Of a stretch of DNA of 56,896 nucleotides, positions 38,273-47,006 are shown piece by piece. Numbering within the stretch: position 1 is the first letter of the stretch; the number at the start of each line of letters is the position of its first letter. Origin of the DNA: a virus; IMG/VR virus record IMGVR_UViG_3300025072_002582, positions 1-56,896 of that record; one strand, 5' to 3'. A program made the position numbers and the translations under genes. The notes beneath the pieces were generated by a model that made no database searches, was not told the DNA's origin, and was given only the letters and a program-made list of their open reading frames with translations.

Positions 38273-40327
38273 TTATAAATTCCTTGTCTCGTTGTTACTA
38301 ATTAAAGATTTTATTAATTCAACGTCAATGACATCTTTTTCTTCGTTTCTGTTATTTTTCATAGCCAGTATAACATCTAAAGATGCAAACTTTAATCCTT
38401 GATAATAAAAATGATTTCGCGGATTGAAGATAATATCATCCTTCTTGTGGGTATAATATTTCATTTCCTCATTGTGGCATGAAACATCTAATAAACCCGT
38501 ATTAATAAAATCCTCATGATAAAGAAAGTCTAGATCTCTGCAATCCCTTAAACCATATGCTGATAAAACAGCGCTGCTATCAACACACACGTTTTCTGGA
38601 TCAACACCAGAACTTGAAATCCATCTAATTAAAATTTCGACAAATCTCTGAAAATTTGGCATTAAGTTTGGTTTGCAGTTGTTTAAAAAATGTATGCTGT
38701 TATCATTAAACACATGGCCGGCCGTCTTTAAAGTTTCTGAATATGTATCATTTATGTGCACAGAGTGGTTTCCTATACCATATAAGTCTCTTATCTCTTC
38801 TTTTAGGGCCCTACAATCATCAACATTCTCCGTCTCTATCAAGAATACACGAATGGGTGAAGGGTTTGTAAAACAGCAAGAAACTTTTGATCTTGCACCA
38901 GCAAAATTATTATGCCAATTACCCATCCATGGATTCCCACGTGACGCGTCCTCATCATATAAAAACCGAATAAAATTAAAAGCCCCCTGATTTGTTAGTT
39001 TAAAAGATTTTTCATAAATGAGGCCGGCCTTCTTAGAGAGAATCCCTCGAACAATATCATCCTGACCTTTTGCAGCTGGAAATAATGTAACAACAAAAGT
39101 ATTCTTTTTAAGACGGCAATATTCAAGCGCCGCAAGATCAGAATGTTCTTTCGAAAGGCCACCGGGAACATGTGTATTCCTATTGGCAAGATAGTAATAA
39201 CTACATAATTGACCTTCTATCTCAGGAGAATGTTTACAATATACAGACTTGTTAAAAAATATGCTAGCGGCTATTCTGTGCGCCCCATTAAGTGGTGACT
39301 GGCTTTTTGTATGAAATGGAATATAAGACGTCTTTTTGTCAAACCCCTTTTCTTTGATAGATTCAAGAATTTTATGAAATTCAGATTTATAATTATCTAT
39401 TCCTGCCTTCGCAGGTTTCAATTCATTAAGGCCGTTCCATACTTTAAGATGGTGTCCATATATTTCATCAACCCATTTTTCATTAATGCCCTTATACAAA
39501 AGTTTAGCATAAATATATTTAAATAAAATATCAAACCTCAAGGGCGTCAAGAGTTTTAAAGCATCGCACCAAAATTCAGTTTGTTTTGATTTTTCAATTT
39601 GCTCATAAGATGTTTTATTTCTTATTTGCTTATCCAGTGCTAGTTGTAGCGAATGGTCGACCTTGTGATCGTTGATAGGGTTAGACTCATTATAGACGTA
39701 TAAAACATCTGGTATAAATCTCGCCTTTTCTCTTGCCATCTCCAGCATAGGAAACATAAATGCCAAATCCCAAGCCATTCGATAATAACTATTATCTGGG
39801 GCCCTTAGATCTTCATCTTGAATTTTGTTCCACAATCGATATTTAAATGTACGTAAGTGGGAAGCCCTCCACTGAGGATCTTGCCGATAAGAGCCCTCCT
39901 GAATCACTTTATCTGGATAGACTGATATATTCCAAGGCTTTATACCATGTGGATATTTAATATAATTCCCATACGTCATCAAACAATCTTGCTCTTCGTA
40001 TTCTTGTTTCACCCGAGCCAAAGTTGTTTCACTGGCTAGCCAATCATCGCCATCGATAGTGACAATAATATCATCGTCACTTGGGTTGATTTTTTTTATT
40101 CCCTCGACAATATTTTTAAGTGCATAACTTTTTTCTTTTCTCTCCCACAATTCAAATCGTGAATCTCCCTCAATCTTTTGTTTGACTATCTGTACAGTAT
40201 TGTCAGTTGATATATCATCGATTAAAAGACATTTAAATGATTCTGTTTGCTGCTTGAGACTTTTTATACCAGTAGATATCCATTTTTCGACATTATACAT
40301 TGGTATAATAATTTTAAAATGATTCAT
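38273..40327 (-). CDS. Two-domain GT2 glycosyltransferase with NTase-like C-terminus (684 aa)
   Basis: Residues 1-230 form a family 2 glycosyltransferase: FKIIIPMYNVEKWISTGIKSL, CLLIDDISTDNT, and DDIIVTIDGDDWLAS with the DxD motif. The middle region contains SPLNGAHRIAASIFFNK, similar to an NGxHR-type pocket. The C-terminal part (about residues 550-684) has GLRDCRDLDFLYH and DIIFNPRNHFYYQG, which looks like a nucleotidyltransferase-fold domain of polysaccharide clusters. The combination suggests one protein that both transfers and activates or modifies a sugar. It shares base 40327 with the previous gene. Confidence 0.72.
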   Translation of the reverse strand: MNHFKIIIPMYNVEKWISTGIKSLKQQTESFKCLLIDDISTDNTVQIVKQKIEGDSRFELWERKEKSYALKNIVEGIKKINPSDDDIIVTIDGDDWLASETTLARVKQEYEEQDCLMTYGNYIKYPHGIKPWNISVYPDKVIQEGSYRQDPQWRASHLRTFKYRLWNKIQDEDLRAPDNSYYRMAWDLAFMFPMLEMAREKARFIPDVLYVYNESNPINDHKVDHSLQLALDKQIRNKTSYEQIEKSKQTEFWCDALKLLTPLRFDILFKYIYAKLLYKGINEKWVDEIYGHHLKVWNGLNELKPAKAGIDNYKSEFHKILESIKEKGFDKKTSYIPFHTKSQSPLNGAHRIAASIFFNKSVYCKHSPEIEGQLCSYYYLANRNTHVPGGLSKEHSDLAALEYCRLKKNTFVVTLFPAAKGQDDIVRGILSKKAGLIYEKSFKLTNQGAFNFIRFLYDEDASRGNPWMGNWHNNFAGARSKVSCCFTNPSPIRVFLIETENVDDCRALKEEIRDLYGIGNHSVHINDTYSETLKTAGHVFNDNSIHFLNNCKPNLMPNFQRFVEILIRWISSSGVDPENVCVDSSAVLSAYGLRDCRDLDFLYHEDFINTGLLDVSCHNEEMKYYTHKKDDIIFNPRNHFYYQGLKFASLDVILAMKNNRNEEKDVIDVELIKSLISNNETRNL

Positions 40328-42315
40328 CAGGCATATTCCAAAAATTCACCACACGGATCTGGGAAAAAAGTCATTCCTGTTTGCTGTCTGATAGTATCTT
40401 TCAACAAAGTCTGATTTCCCCACTCTGTGTAGGAGTCATCATTGTGCCACACAACTGCTTCTGAATTAAAATCCAACTGGTATCCACTCATTATTAAATC
40501 CATGCTATATTGTAGATCTTCTGGAATACCGTCTCCTGTCCTATCAGAATAAACTAGCCGTTCTTCATTCCATTTTACTTTTTCGAACACCTCTCTTCTT
40601 ATAATAAAAAAGCCAGATGTCTGAAGAAGATTTCTGTTATAAGATGGATAAGAGTAATCAACGAGAACTCTTGGATTTATTGTGCCTCTGTCCCAGTGTC
40701 TTGTACCATCTGGATTGAAAATCTTATTTCCTAACACATTCCAACCATTTTTTTCCGAATATTCTAAAGTTTTTTCCAACCAGCCAGAAGACAAGATCAT
40801 ATCATCATCGCACCAAACAATTGTATCAAACTTAGAATTTGCAGCTGCGGTATTTCGTAAAACAGCTACTTTTCTAGAATGAGCTTCTTCTTTTTTATCA
40901 ACAACCTTAACGTTATCAAAACTTTCAAAATTATCAACATCACCGCATAAAATTATTTCATGTGGAAAGTTTTTCATTTCATCTTGAATAGAACTAATTG
41001 TTAAGCTTGTTTTCTCTGGTCTTTTTCCATTTGTTGGAATACAAAAACTAATTCCTTTTACTGAATTTGGCTTTAAATTGCTCTTGCCAACTATGCAATT
41101 AACATATTTTTCATTTTGTTTTTCTTCGGTAAATTCTTCACTGACCCACTTTTGAAGCTCTTTTGCTCTTTTGTTGAACCGACCATAGTCACTAAAGATA
41201 TCTTCTAGCGCCATTTTTAAAGAACCATCCTCAGGAACTGCCCATTTAGAATCTGCTTGTATGACACCATCCCAAACAGATGATTTATCAACTGGTTGCA
41301 ACGTGTAACCTACTCTAGAAAACATAGGCTTGTTTTTAACATTGCCTTTTTTATCTGTTTTCGGCATATAGAGAAAATCTAAATGGCCGCTCCAATCGGG
41401 CGCGATAACTGGTAAGCCATAATACACGGATTCGAATATCGGTAAACCAAAACCCTCTCCATGTGTTGTTGTAACATATGCTTTAATTTTTGGATGAGTA
41501 TAGAGGCCGGCCATTTCCTCATCTGTTAGCCCGCCATGTAAAACATAGATTTTGCACTTCCTCTCAGGAAAGTTATTTAAAAACATCTTAATATTGTGTA
41601 GTGTATGAGTACGGTCGACCAGAGAATTTTTAGCTATATTTAATTTGAGAACCAATCCAACATTTTCTTCGTCTTTGAATTGTTCAATAAAACATTTTAT
41701 TAATTGCTGAATATTCTTTCTAGGGCTCCACTGTGCAACACTCAAAAAATTAAAATCGGTTGTCAAGTCGAAATCTAGCTTGACAGGATCAAATTTTCGT
41801 ACAGGGTAGTGCACTACATCTATAGGCACCTCACATTTGGCTTCAAAAGCTTGGCCGGTCTGCGGGTGCTGCGCTTGGTATTTTGTGTTTGCATATGACC
41901 ATTTAGAATGTTCAGAAATAGTTATTATTTTGTCCATTAAAAATGATTTTTCAATCCACAGGGGCGCCACTTTTGTTGTTTCAATGCCTGCCGTTATACC
42001 AATGTTAACAGGAGCTAATTTCTCCCACTCGTTAGGTATGGTAACCTGTAAAGACATATCAAATTGGCCTTGCTGACCAATATAATTTAAAGTTTTCTGG
42101 AGAGTCTCATCAATCCATTTTCTCTCTTCTGTTTCTTCCCATTGCCAGCTACATTGACCCCAGTTAACAGCCTGCAAGTAAATATCAAATATATCTTCTC
42201 TAGTTCTTAGTGCACGTAAGACAGTGCGCGTATGGTGGCCATAACCAGATTGAGTTAATAGTGGGCCTCTTAAAAGTACTTTCTTACGCATCTCTAAACC
42301 TCTGTAAAATCCCAA
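40327..42315 (-). CDS. Bifunctional GT4 + GT2 glycosyltransferase (662 aa)
   Basis: Residues about 10-390 are a GT-B, family 4 transferase: LRGPLLTQSGYGHHTRT, SVAQWSPRKNIQQLIKCF, and the donor site THGEGFGLPIFESVYYGLPVIAP (in pieces). Residues about 410-660 are a separate GT-A domain: ISFCIPTNGKRPEKTSLTI, TIVWCDDDMILSSGW with the DDD motif, and GIPEDLQYSMDLIMSG. A two-domain transferase can add two sugars in succession. Its start lies in the end of the GT4 gene (22-base overlap). Confidence 0.85.
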   Translation of the reverse strand: MGFYRGLEMRKKVLLRGPLLTQSGYGHHTRTVLRALRTREDIFDIYLQAVNWGQCSWQWEETEERKWIDETLQKTLNYIGQQGQFDMSLQVTIPNEWEKLAPVNIGITAGIETTKVAPLWIEKSFLMDKIITISEHSKWSYANTKYQAQHPQTGQAFEAKCEVPIDVVHYPVRKFDPVKLDFDLTTDFNFLSVAQWSPRKNIQQLIKCFIEQFKDEENVGLVLKLNIAKNSLVDRTHTLHNIKMFLNNFPERKCKIYVLHGGLTDEEMAGLYTHPKIKAYVTTTHGEGFGLPIFESVYYGLPVIAPDWSGHLDFLYMPKTDKKGNVKNKPMFSRVGYTLQPVDKSSVWDGVIQADSKWAVPEDGSLKMALEDIFSDYGRFNKRAKELQKWVSEEFTEEKQNEKYVNCIVGKSNLKPNSVKGISFCIPTNGKRPEKTSLTISSIQDEMKNFPHEIILCGDVDNFESFDNVKVVDKKEEAHSRKVAVLRNTAAANSKFDTIVWCDDDMILSSGWLEKTLEYSEKNGWNVLGNKIFNPDGTRHWDRGTINPRVLVDYSYPSYNRNLLQTSGFFIIRREVFEKVKWNEERLVYSDRTGDGIPEDLQYSMDLIMSGYQLDFNSEAVVWHNDDSYTEWGNQTLLKDTIRQQTGMTFFPDPCGEFLEYA

Positions 42316-43547
42316 TTCTTGTAATGTTTCCTAGTTTCCCAGGATCCATATTTTTCATGTACATTTTGTAAAATCCTATCCCACTCTTCATGGTAAGTTT
42401 TAAAATTATAATTCTTTACAACATGGTCGCGACCCTTCAAGCCCAACTCACGACGTTGAGAACGACTCAATTCATATATTTTCAGCAAAGCATTAACAAA
42501 ATCGTCTTTCCCAATTCGATCTTCATAAATATATGGGATTTCTTGTGATCCTATAACAGCTTTGGAGTTCGGCTCGATTCCAACACCGAACCATTCTTCA
42601 CCATTTGTTACCTGTTCTTGAAGGCCGCCGGTCATATTAACAATAATAGGAGTACCGCAAGAAAGAGATTCTAATGTAGCTAAACCGAAGCCTTCGGCAT
42701 CTGAGATATTAACCGTAACATCAGTCATATTATACATGGCCGCCAAATGTTCGAATCCAACTTTTTGAGTTGAAAACTTCACTTCGCCATTGGTGAGGCC
42801 CAAATTTTCTATTATACTAGCTAAATTTGGCCCATTGGGATCGTTTGGATCCGTATGCATAACAAGTGTCGCTTTGTCCTTACCAACTTTCTCTAGAAAA
42901 TCATTAAACCAATAAATCAAAGTACCTGGCTGTTTGCGTCGAGCATTGCGATTATTCCAGAAAACAATAAATTTATCATCATCTATTTTCAAATGCTCTG
43001 ATCGAAGTTTTAATACCTCTTCTTCTTCCAGTGGTTTAAAAATTTCAGAATTCACTGCATGTGGCAAATAAAAGCTTTCTACGTCCGGGGCCACATTCTT
43101 TACTATGTCGTGTGTTAATTTTGAAATGCAAGCAATTACATCTGTTGAGTTATACCATTTGCTATTAAAATTTGGATATGGATAATTATCCCATACATGG
43201 TAATAAACCATGGGGATTAGTGAACGAACCTCATCTTCAATTTCCCATAGCCATGGGAAAAATCTTGGGTCCGTCATAAACCAAAGTATATCTGGGCGTT
43301 CTGTCCTCAGAATAGACCTCACAGCCTCTTGCGAGCCGTATCCCTTCACTGGATAAACGACTAAATCATCGCCGTATTTATCATATTTTTGAGGATTATA
43401 ATTTTCGTGTTTAAGGGCGCCCCCAAAACACCTAAACGAGTATCTACCAGTTTCTAATAGATTCTCAACCATATTTCTAGTTTGGATGCCAACACCCGAT
43501 GGAGAAAAAGGATGATCGGCTATCACAAAAACTTTAATCTTTTCCAT
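42294..43547 (-). CDS. Glycosyltransferase family 4 (417 aa)
   Basis: GT-B fold: VFVIADHPFSPSGVGIQTRNMVENLL at the start (in pieces), KFIVFWNNRNARRKQP in the middle, and the donor-binding motif SDAEGFGLATLESLSCGTPIIV near residues 282-303 with E-x7-E. It is the first gene of the glycan island in transcription order, following the nuclease gene after 3 bases. Retaining transferase by family; sugars unknown. Confidence 0.88.
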   Translation of the reverse strand: MEKIKVFVIADHPFSPSGVGIQTRNMVENLLETGRYSFRCFGGALKHENYNPQKYDKYGDDLVVYPVKGYGSQEAVRSILRTERPDILWFMTDPRFFPWLWEIEDEVRSLIPMVYYHVWDNYPYPNFNSKWYNSTDVIACISKLTHDIVKNVAPDVESFYLPHAVNSEIFKPLEEEEVLKLRSEHLKIDDDKFIVFWNNRNARRKQPGTLIYWFNDFLEKVGKDKATLVMHTDPNDPNGPNLASIIENLGLTNGEVKFSTQKVGFEHLAAMYNMTDVTVNISDAEGFGLATLESLSCGTPIIVNMTGGLQEQVTNGEEWFGVGIEPNSKAVIGSQEIPYIYEDRIGKDDFVNALLKIYELSRSQRRELGLKGRDHVVKNYNFKTYHEEWDRILQNVHEKYGSWETRKHYKNWDFTEV

Positions 43548-43550
43548 ATA

Positions 43551-44330
43551 TTACCTACAATATTCTGTTTTATAAAATTCGCACCCATAACCCTGTGTAC
43601 AGGACAAACGGTTTTTTATGCGGTTCTCATGTTTAATATTATAAATCGCTTTTCTTAATAAGTTAATAGCATTTTCAGTTTTTTTCTTTCCACTGGTTAC
43701 GCGAAATATTTCCACCTTGTTTTTCTTTGCTGTTCTCTTCAAAAGGGCAAAATGGGTTTCGATATTAGAAAGCTCAATATTGTGCTTCTTCGCAAAGTAA
43801 TATTTATACAAAGTTAGCTGATAAGTTGTCATTCGGTCTGACCTTCTTTTTGAATCCCAGCCCCACGAACAAGTCTTCCAATCAATAATATGATACTTAC
43901 CATCTTTAGTCTTCAAGACTAGATCGATATATCCTTTGAATTTGAACTCAGGATCCTCTGTATCTACATACAGAGCTTCTTCTGCCGATATGACTTCATA
44001 ATCTACAAAATATTCTTTAACTGCTGGAAGGATATAATCAGTTAAGGAGGCCCCTTGCTTTCTCATATCACTAATGAGGGTTTGTTTAAGCTCTATGTCT
44101 TCTTCTTTTAATTTCTTTAGTTCATCTAAAAATTGAAGATCAAAATATGTACCTAAATTAGGTATCACAGTTTCGGAAAGAATCATCTTCTCACAAGCAT
44201 CATGAATTGCTTTTCCAAAAGCAGTATATTCGTTGCCAACGAATTCTTTTATTTTATCAACATATATAAGTTTATGTTTGAAAGGGCAGTCATTCCAGTT
44301 TTTTAATTCTGAAAAGGAAATATGATTCAC
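43551..44330 (-). CDS. PD-(D/E)XK nuclease, Cas4/RecB-like, probable Fe-S protein (259 aa)
   Basis: All motifs of the RecB/Cas4 nuclease family are visible: H43 in AFGKAIHDACE, D136 in GYIDLVLK, D150-W-K152 in HIIDWKT, and Q171-x3-Y175. C15 (WNDCPFK) together with C244, C250 and C258 at the C-terminus matches the four-cysteine Fe-S layout of Cas4, AddB and Dna2. Likely a DNA end-processing nuclease for replication or recombination. It uses a GTG start at 44330 with GGAGGAAAA just upstream, and this GTG overlaps the stop of the previous gene (GTGA). Confidence 0.85.
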   Translation of the reverse strand: MNHISFSELKNWNDCPFKHKLIYVDKIKEFVGNEYTAFGKAIHDACEKMILSETVIPNLGTYFDLQFLDELKKLKEEDIELKQTLISDMRKQGASLTDYILPAVKEYFVDYEVISAEEALYVDTEDPEFKFKGYIDLVLKTKDGKYHIIDWKTCSWGWDSKRRSDRMTTYQLTLYKYYFAKKHNIELSNIETHFALLKRTAKKNKVEIFRVTSGKKKTENAINLLRKAIYNIKHENRIKNRLSCTQGYGCEFYKTEYCR

Positions 44331-44701
44331 TTTTCCTCCGGAGGATTTTCTATTGCCTCTACCAATTTCACTGGTTCGGCAGTTTTTACTTTTTTGGTGC
44401 TCTTGTGGCGCGTGGGGGGCGACTTTTTAGACGTCTTCGTCTTTGGGCGCGATGGTGCCACAAGCTTAAATTCCCAAGCAGCTGAAAGTTTGCTGTCAGG
44501 AGAATTGTTAACTGTTACAAAGGGATCGATGCATTCACCTAATTTGTATCCCTTTGGAAGTTTTAAATTGTCATCTAGGATTTTTTTCATTTTATGATAA
44601 TTAATTTTTTTGTTTGGTGTCGCAACGCGTCGCCTTGGCGCAAGCGCTATAGTAATAGTAAGCATATTTTTAGCTTTGTCAATATTAATATCAAAATTCA
44701 T
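44327..44701 (-). CDS. Small protein with basic tail (124 aa)
   Basis: I chose ATG 44701 (MNFDINIDKAKNML), one base after the stop of the previous gene, with GGAG upstream; an in-frame ATG at 44728 would lie inside that gene. The N-terminal 75 residues look folded (beta-rich, TITIALAPRRR, KLPKGYKLGECIDPF). The rest is a Lys/Pro/Thr-rich low-complexity tail (PKTKTSKKSPPTRHKSTKK) like nucleic-acid-binding tails. Function unknown. Confidence 0.65.
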   Translation of the reverse strand: MNFDINIDKAKNMLTITIALAPRRRVATPNKKINYHKMKKILDDNLKLPKGYKLGECIDPFVTVNNSPDSKLSAAWEFKLVAPSRPKTKTSKKSPPTRHKSTKKVKTAEPVKLVEAIENPPEEK

Positions 44702-44702
44702 T

Positions 44703-45392
44703 TTAATTGGTCTCCATTTCCTCTTCATTTATTGAATTAATTTTTTTATACAAAAAAGGAGAGATATCTTTTACATCCTGTCTGTTGCCTAAATAGTATT
44801 CCTCAAAAGCAGTGGCAAAATACTCTCTTAAAGAAACAACAGAATACCCTCTCAAGAAAAGTCCATTGGTTAAATTATTCAATTTTTCATTACCAACTTC
44901 ATTATACATAAAAGCATCAAATTCCTTATCATAATTAGAATTTAAAAAATTTAATTTGCTTATACTGTATTCTTCATAATTTAATAGAAATTCTAGTTTG
45001 TTTCGCTTCCCTAGAAACTCTTTTTTTACCAAATTATCATTATATATAAAATATTTATGTTTTTCCTCAACCGCATGAGCAACTTCATGTATTATATCGT
45101 CAATCATGTCCTCATTGTTATCTTGTTCATTAGAAACATAAATAGCTTGATCCATGTATAGTGCATTAATCGATCGATTTTCTAAAAAATCGAAATTACC
45201 AACATACACAATATCAATTAAATTTATCATGTTATCTGGCAAAATAGAGCTAATATGCCCAAAAACAGCCCCAAGATTGATCTTATCCGCTACATTATCC
45301 TTTATAAAGACGTCTAAATTGCCAAATTTTTGCTGTTTTAGGCTATTATTCCTATTCTTCACATAATTTACAACTTTTTTTTCGTTTATCAT
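44703..45392 (-). CDS. HExxH metalloprotease-like protein (229 aa)
   Basis: The zinc motif is HEVAH at residues 102-106, after an acidic stretch (EQDNNEDMIDDI). About 90 residues later SLREYFATAFEEYYLG (188-202) offers the third Glu ligand, in the arrangement of gluzincins such as the anthrax lethal factor-like (ATLF) domain. The start at 45392 (MINEKKVV) is preferred because AAAGGAAAAAG lies just before it; a longer frame to 45473 would overlap the 103-residue gene by more than 120 bases. There is no signal peptide, so it would act in the infected cell or in the virion. Confidence 0.7.
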   Translation of the reverse strand: MINEKKVVNYVKNRNNSLKQQKFGNLDVFIKDNVADKINLGAVFGHISSILPDNMINLIDIVYVGNFDFLENRSINALYMDQAIYVSNEQDNNEDMIDDIIHEVAHAVEEKHKYFIYNDNLVKKEFLGKRNKLEFLLNYEEYSISKLNFLNSNYDKEFDAFMYNEVGNEKLNNLTNGLFLRGYSVVSLREYFATAFEEYYLGNRQDVKDISPFLYKKINSINEEEMETN

Positions 45393-45663
45393 CTTTTTCC
45401 TTTGCATACCCTTGGCCAATCTCAACATCGTCCAAAGCTTGCTGATATCCTCGAACCCAGTTTTCTTCAGCAACTGCTAGAAGAAATTCAGGAAATTCTG
45501 CGGCTAATGTTTCAATAATCATCTCTACTGTAACATTTTGGTCTTCCGGGCTCGAACTTTCTCCAACATATTCAACCAGCATGTTCTTTAGATCGTTATT
45601 TGGTTCAACTGTCTCAGATAATGTTGGATTTTTAGCATATTCTTTTGAATTAATTATTTCCAT
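45352..45663 (-). CDS. Acidic small protein (103 aa)
   Basis: MEIINSKEYAKNPTLSETVE... has a helical middle (VEMIIETLAAEFPEFLLAVAEENWVRGYQQALDD) and a C-terminus with two cysteines (KSCKLCEE). Its ATG overlaps the stop of the PhoH gene (TAATG), and its end overlaps the metalloprotease-like gene by 41 bases. Similar small proteins with this helical motif occur in T4-like genomes, but I cannot name a function. Confidence 0.65.
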   Translation of the reverse strand: MEIINSKEYAKNPTLSETVEPNNDLKNMLVEYVGESSSPEDQNVTVEMIIETLAAEFPEFLLAVAEENWVRGYQQALDDVEIGQGYAKEKDDKRKKSCKLCEE

Positions 45664-46970
45664 TATAATACTTTCGAAGCTAAAGTGGCTACTTTAGATC
45701 GTTCTCCCTTTATTAGTGTTATGTGGCCTGACAAATCATAAGATTTTAGTTTTTCTGCAGCATATGATAGGCCGTTGGACGTAGAATCTAGATAAACGCT
45801 ATCAATCTGTTCTATATCCCCAGTCAAAACTATTTTAGTATTCTCGCCCACTCTTGTAATTATAGTCTTAAGTTCGTGAATTGTTAAATTTTGTGCTTCA
45901 TCAACGATGATAAAAGCATTTGAGATAGAACGACCACGAATATAAGTCAGGGCTTCTGTTTGGATAACTCCTTTATCAAAATAAATGTTCATTGACTCTT
46001 TTTTGCCATTTAAGAGAAAATCTAAATTATCTTGAATCGGCATGAGCCATGGCTTCATCTTCTCTTCCATGGTTCCAGGCAAATATCCTATATCCTTTCC
46101 CAGGGGCTGTACGGGGCGAGATACAATTAACTTTTTGTACTCTTCTTTTTCCAGCACCTGTTCTAATCCTGCTGCTATAGCCAATAAAGTTTTTCCGCAG
46201 CCGGCTTTGCCAACTAATGTGACTATCGGCACTGCTGGGTCTAAAAGAAGATCCAATGCGAACATTTGTTCTTTATTTCTTGGTTTTAAACTCCATATAC
46301 CCTGCTTATACTCATTAACCTTAAATAATTTTTGATTATAATTTTTAAATCTAGCTAGTGCAGTTTTTTTCTCGTTTGCGCTGGATACAAGCATGACAAA
46401 TTGATTAGAAAATAATTTAATCTCTTCTTTTTCTAGAAATATCTCCTCATCATTATAAAACTGATCAATTCTTTGATCATCGACAAGGTGAGTAGTAAAG
46501 CCAATATATAACTCATTTGTATTGGAAATTATGCGATCCGGTACATAATCCTCAGTGGGGATCCCCAAAGAATCACATTTAACTCGCATATTAATATCAC
46601 GTGTTACGACAACAACTTTTCTTTTAGGATCTTTTTTATGTTCAGTAATGGCTGTTGTAATAATTTCGTTATCTGCGCTTTGTATATCACAACCACGTGG
46701 TAGATCTTCAACATCATATCCTCTAACAGATAATATGCCCTTTCCTTTCCCGAGTCTCACACCTTTGTGTAGATTGCCTTTTGCCCTTAAGCTGTCTAGT
46801 ATACGGATGATAGAACGTGCATTTAACCCAACACCATCTTGCCTCTTTTTGTGTTTGTCGATTTCATCAAGAACTTTTAACGGTATTATAATATCGTTAT
46901 TCTTGAACTCAAAAATTGATTTAGCGTTTGTTAAAAAAACGTTAGTATCAAGGATATATTTTTTTTTCAT
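45663..46970 (-). CDS. phoH: PIN-PhoH fusion protein (PhoH2/YlaK type, 435 aa)
   Basis: Residues 1-140 are a PIN ribonuclease domain: D8 in ILDTNVFL, LKVLDEIDKHK, ADNEIITTA (D100) and VTRDINMRV (D125). Residues 230-435 are a PhoH ATPase: Walker A GKAGCGKT (254-261), SRPVQPLGKDIGYLPG, and Walker B IIVDEAQN (D357-E358). Bacterial PIN-PhoH proteins act as RNA helicase/nucleases. PhoH is very common in marine phages. The gene starts 36 bases from the divergent lipoprotein protease. Confidence 0.93.
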   Translation of the reverse strand: MKKKYILDTNVFLTNAKSIFEFKNNDIIIPLKVLDEIDKHKKRQDGVGLNARSIIRILDSLRAKGNLHKGVRLGKGKGILSVRGYDVEDLPRGCDIQSADNEIITTAITEHKKDPKRKVVVVTRDINMRVKCDSLGIPTEDYVPDRIISNTNELYIGFTTHLVDDQRIDQFYNDEEIFLEKEEIKLFSNQFVMLVSSANEKKTALARFKNYNQKLFKVNEYKQGIWSLKPRNKEQMFALDLLLDPAVPIVTLVGKAGCGKTLLAIAAGLEQVLEKEEYKKLIVSRPVQPLGKDIGYLPGTMEEKMKPWLMPIQDNLDFLLNGKKESMNIYFDKGVIQTEALTYIRGRSISNAFIIVDEAQNLTIHELKTIITRVGENTKIVLTGDIEQIDSVYLDSTSNGLSYAAEKLKSYDLSGHITLIKGERSKVATLASKVL

Positions 46971-47006
46971 AAAGTACTCTGTAGTCTCGCCACTAGTTAT
47001 GATATA

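Noticed and set aside
45393-45473. Longer start for the metalloprotease-like gene
   Set aside because: It overlaps the 103-residue gene by over 120 bases, while MINEKK at 45392 has a strong ribosome site.
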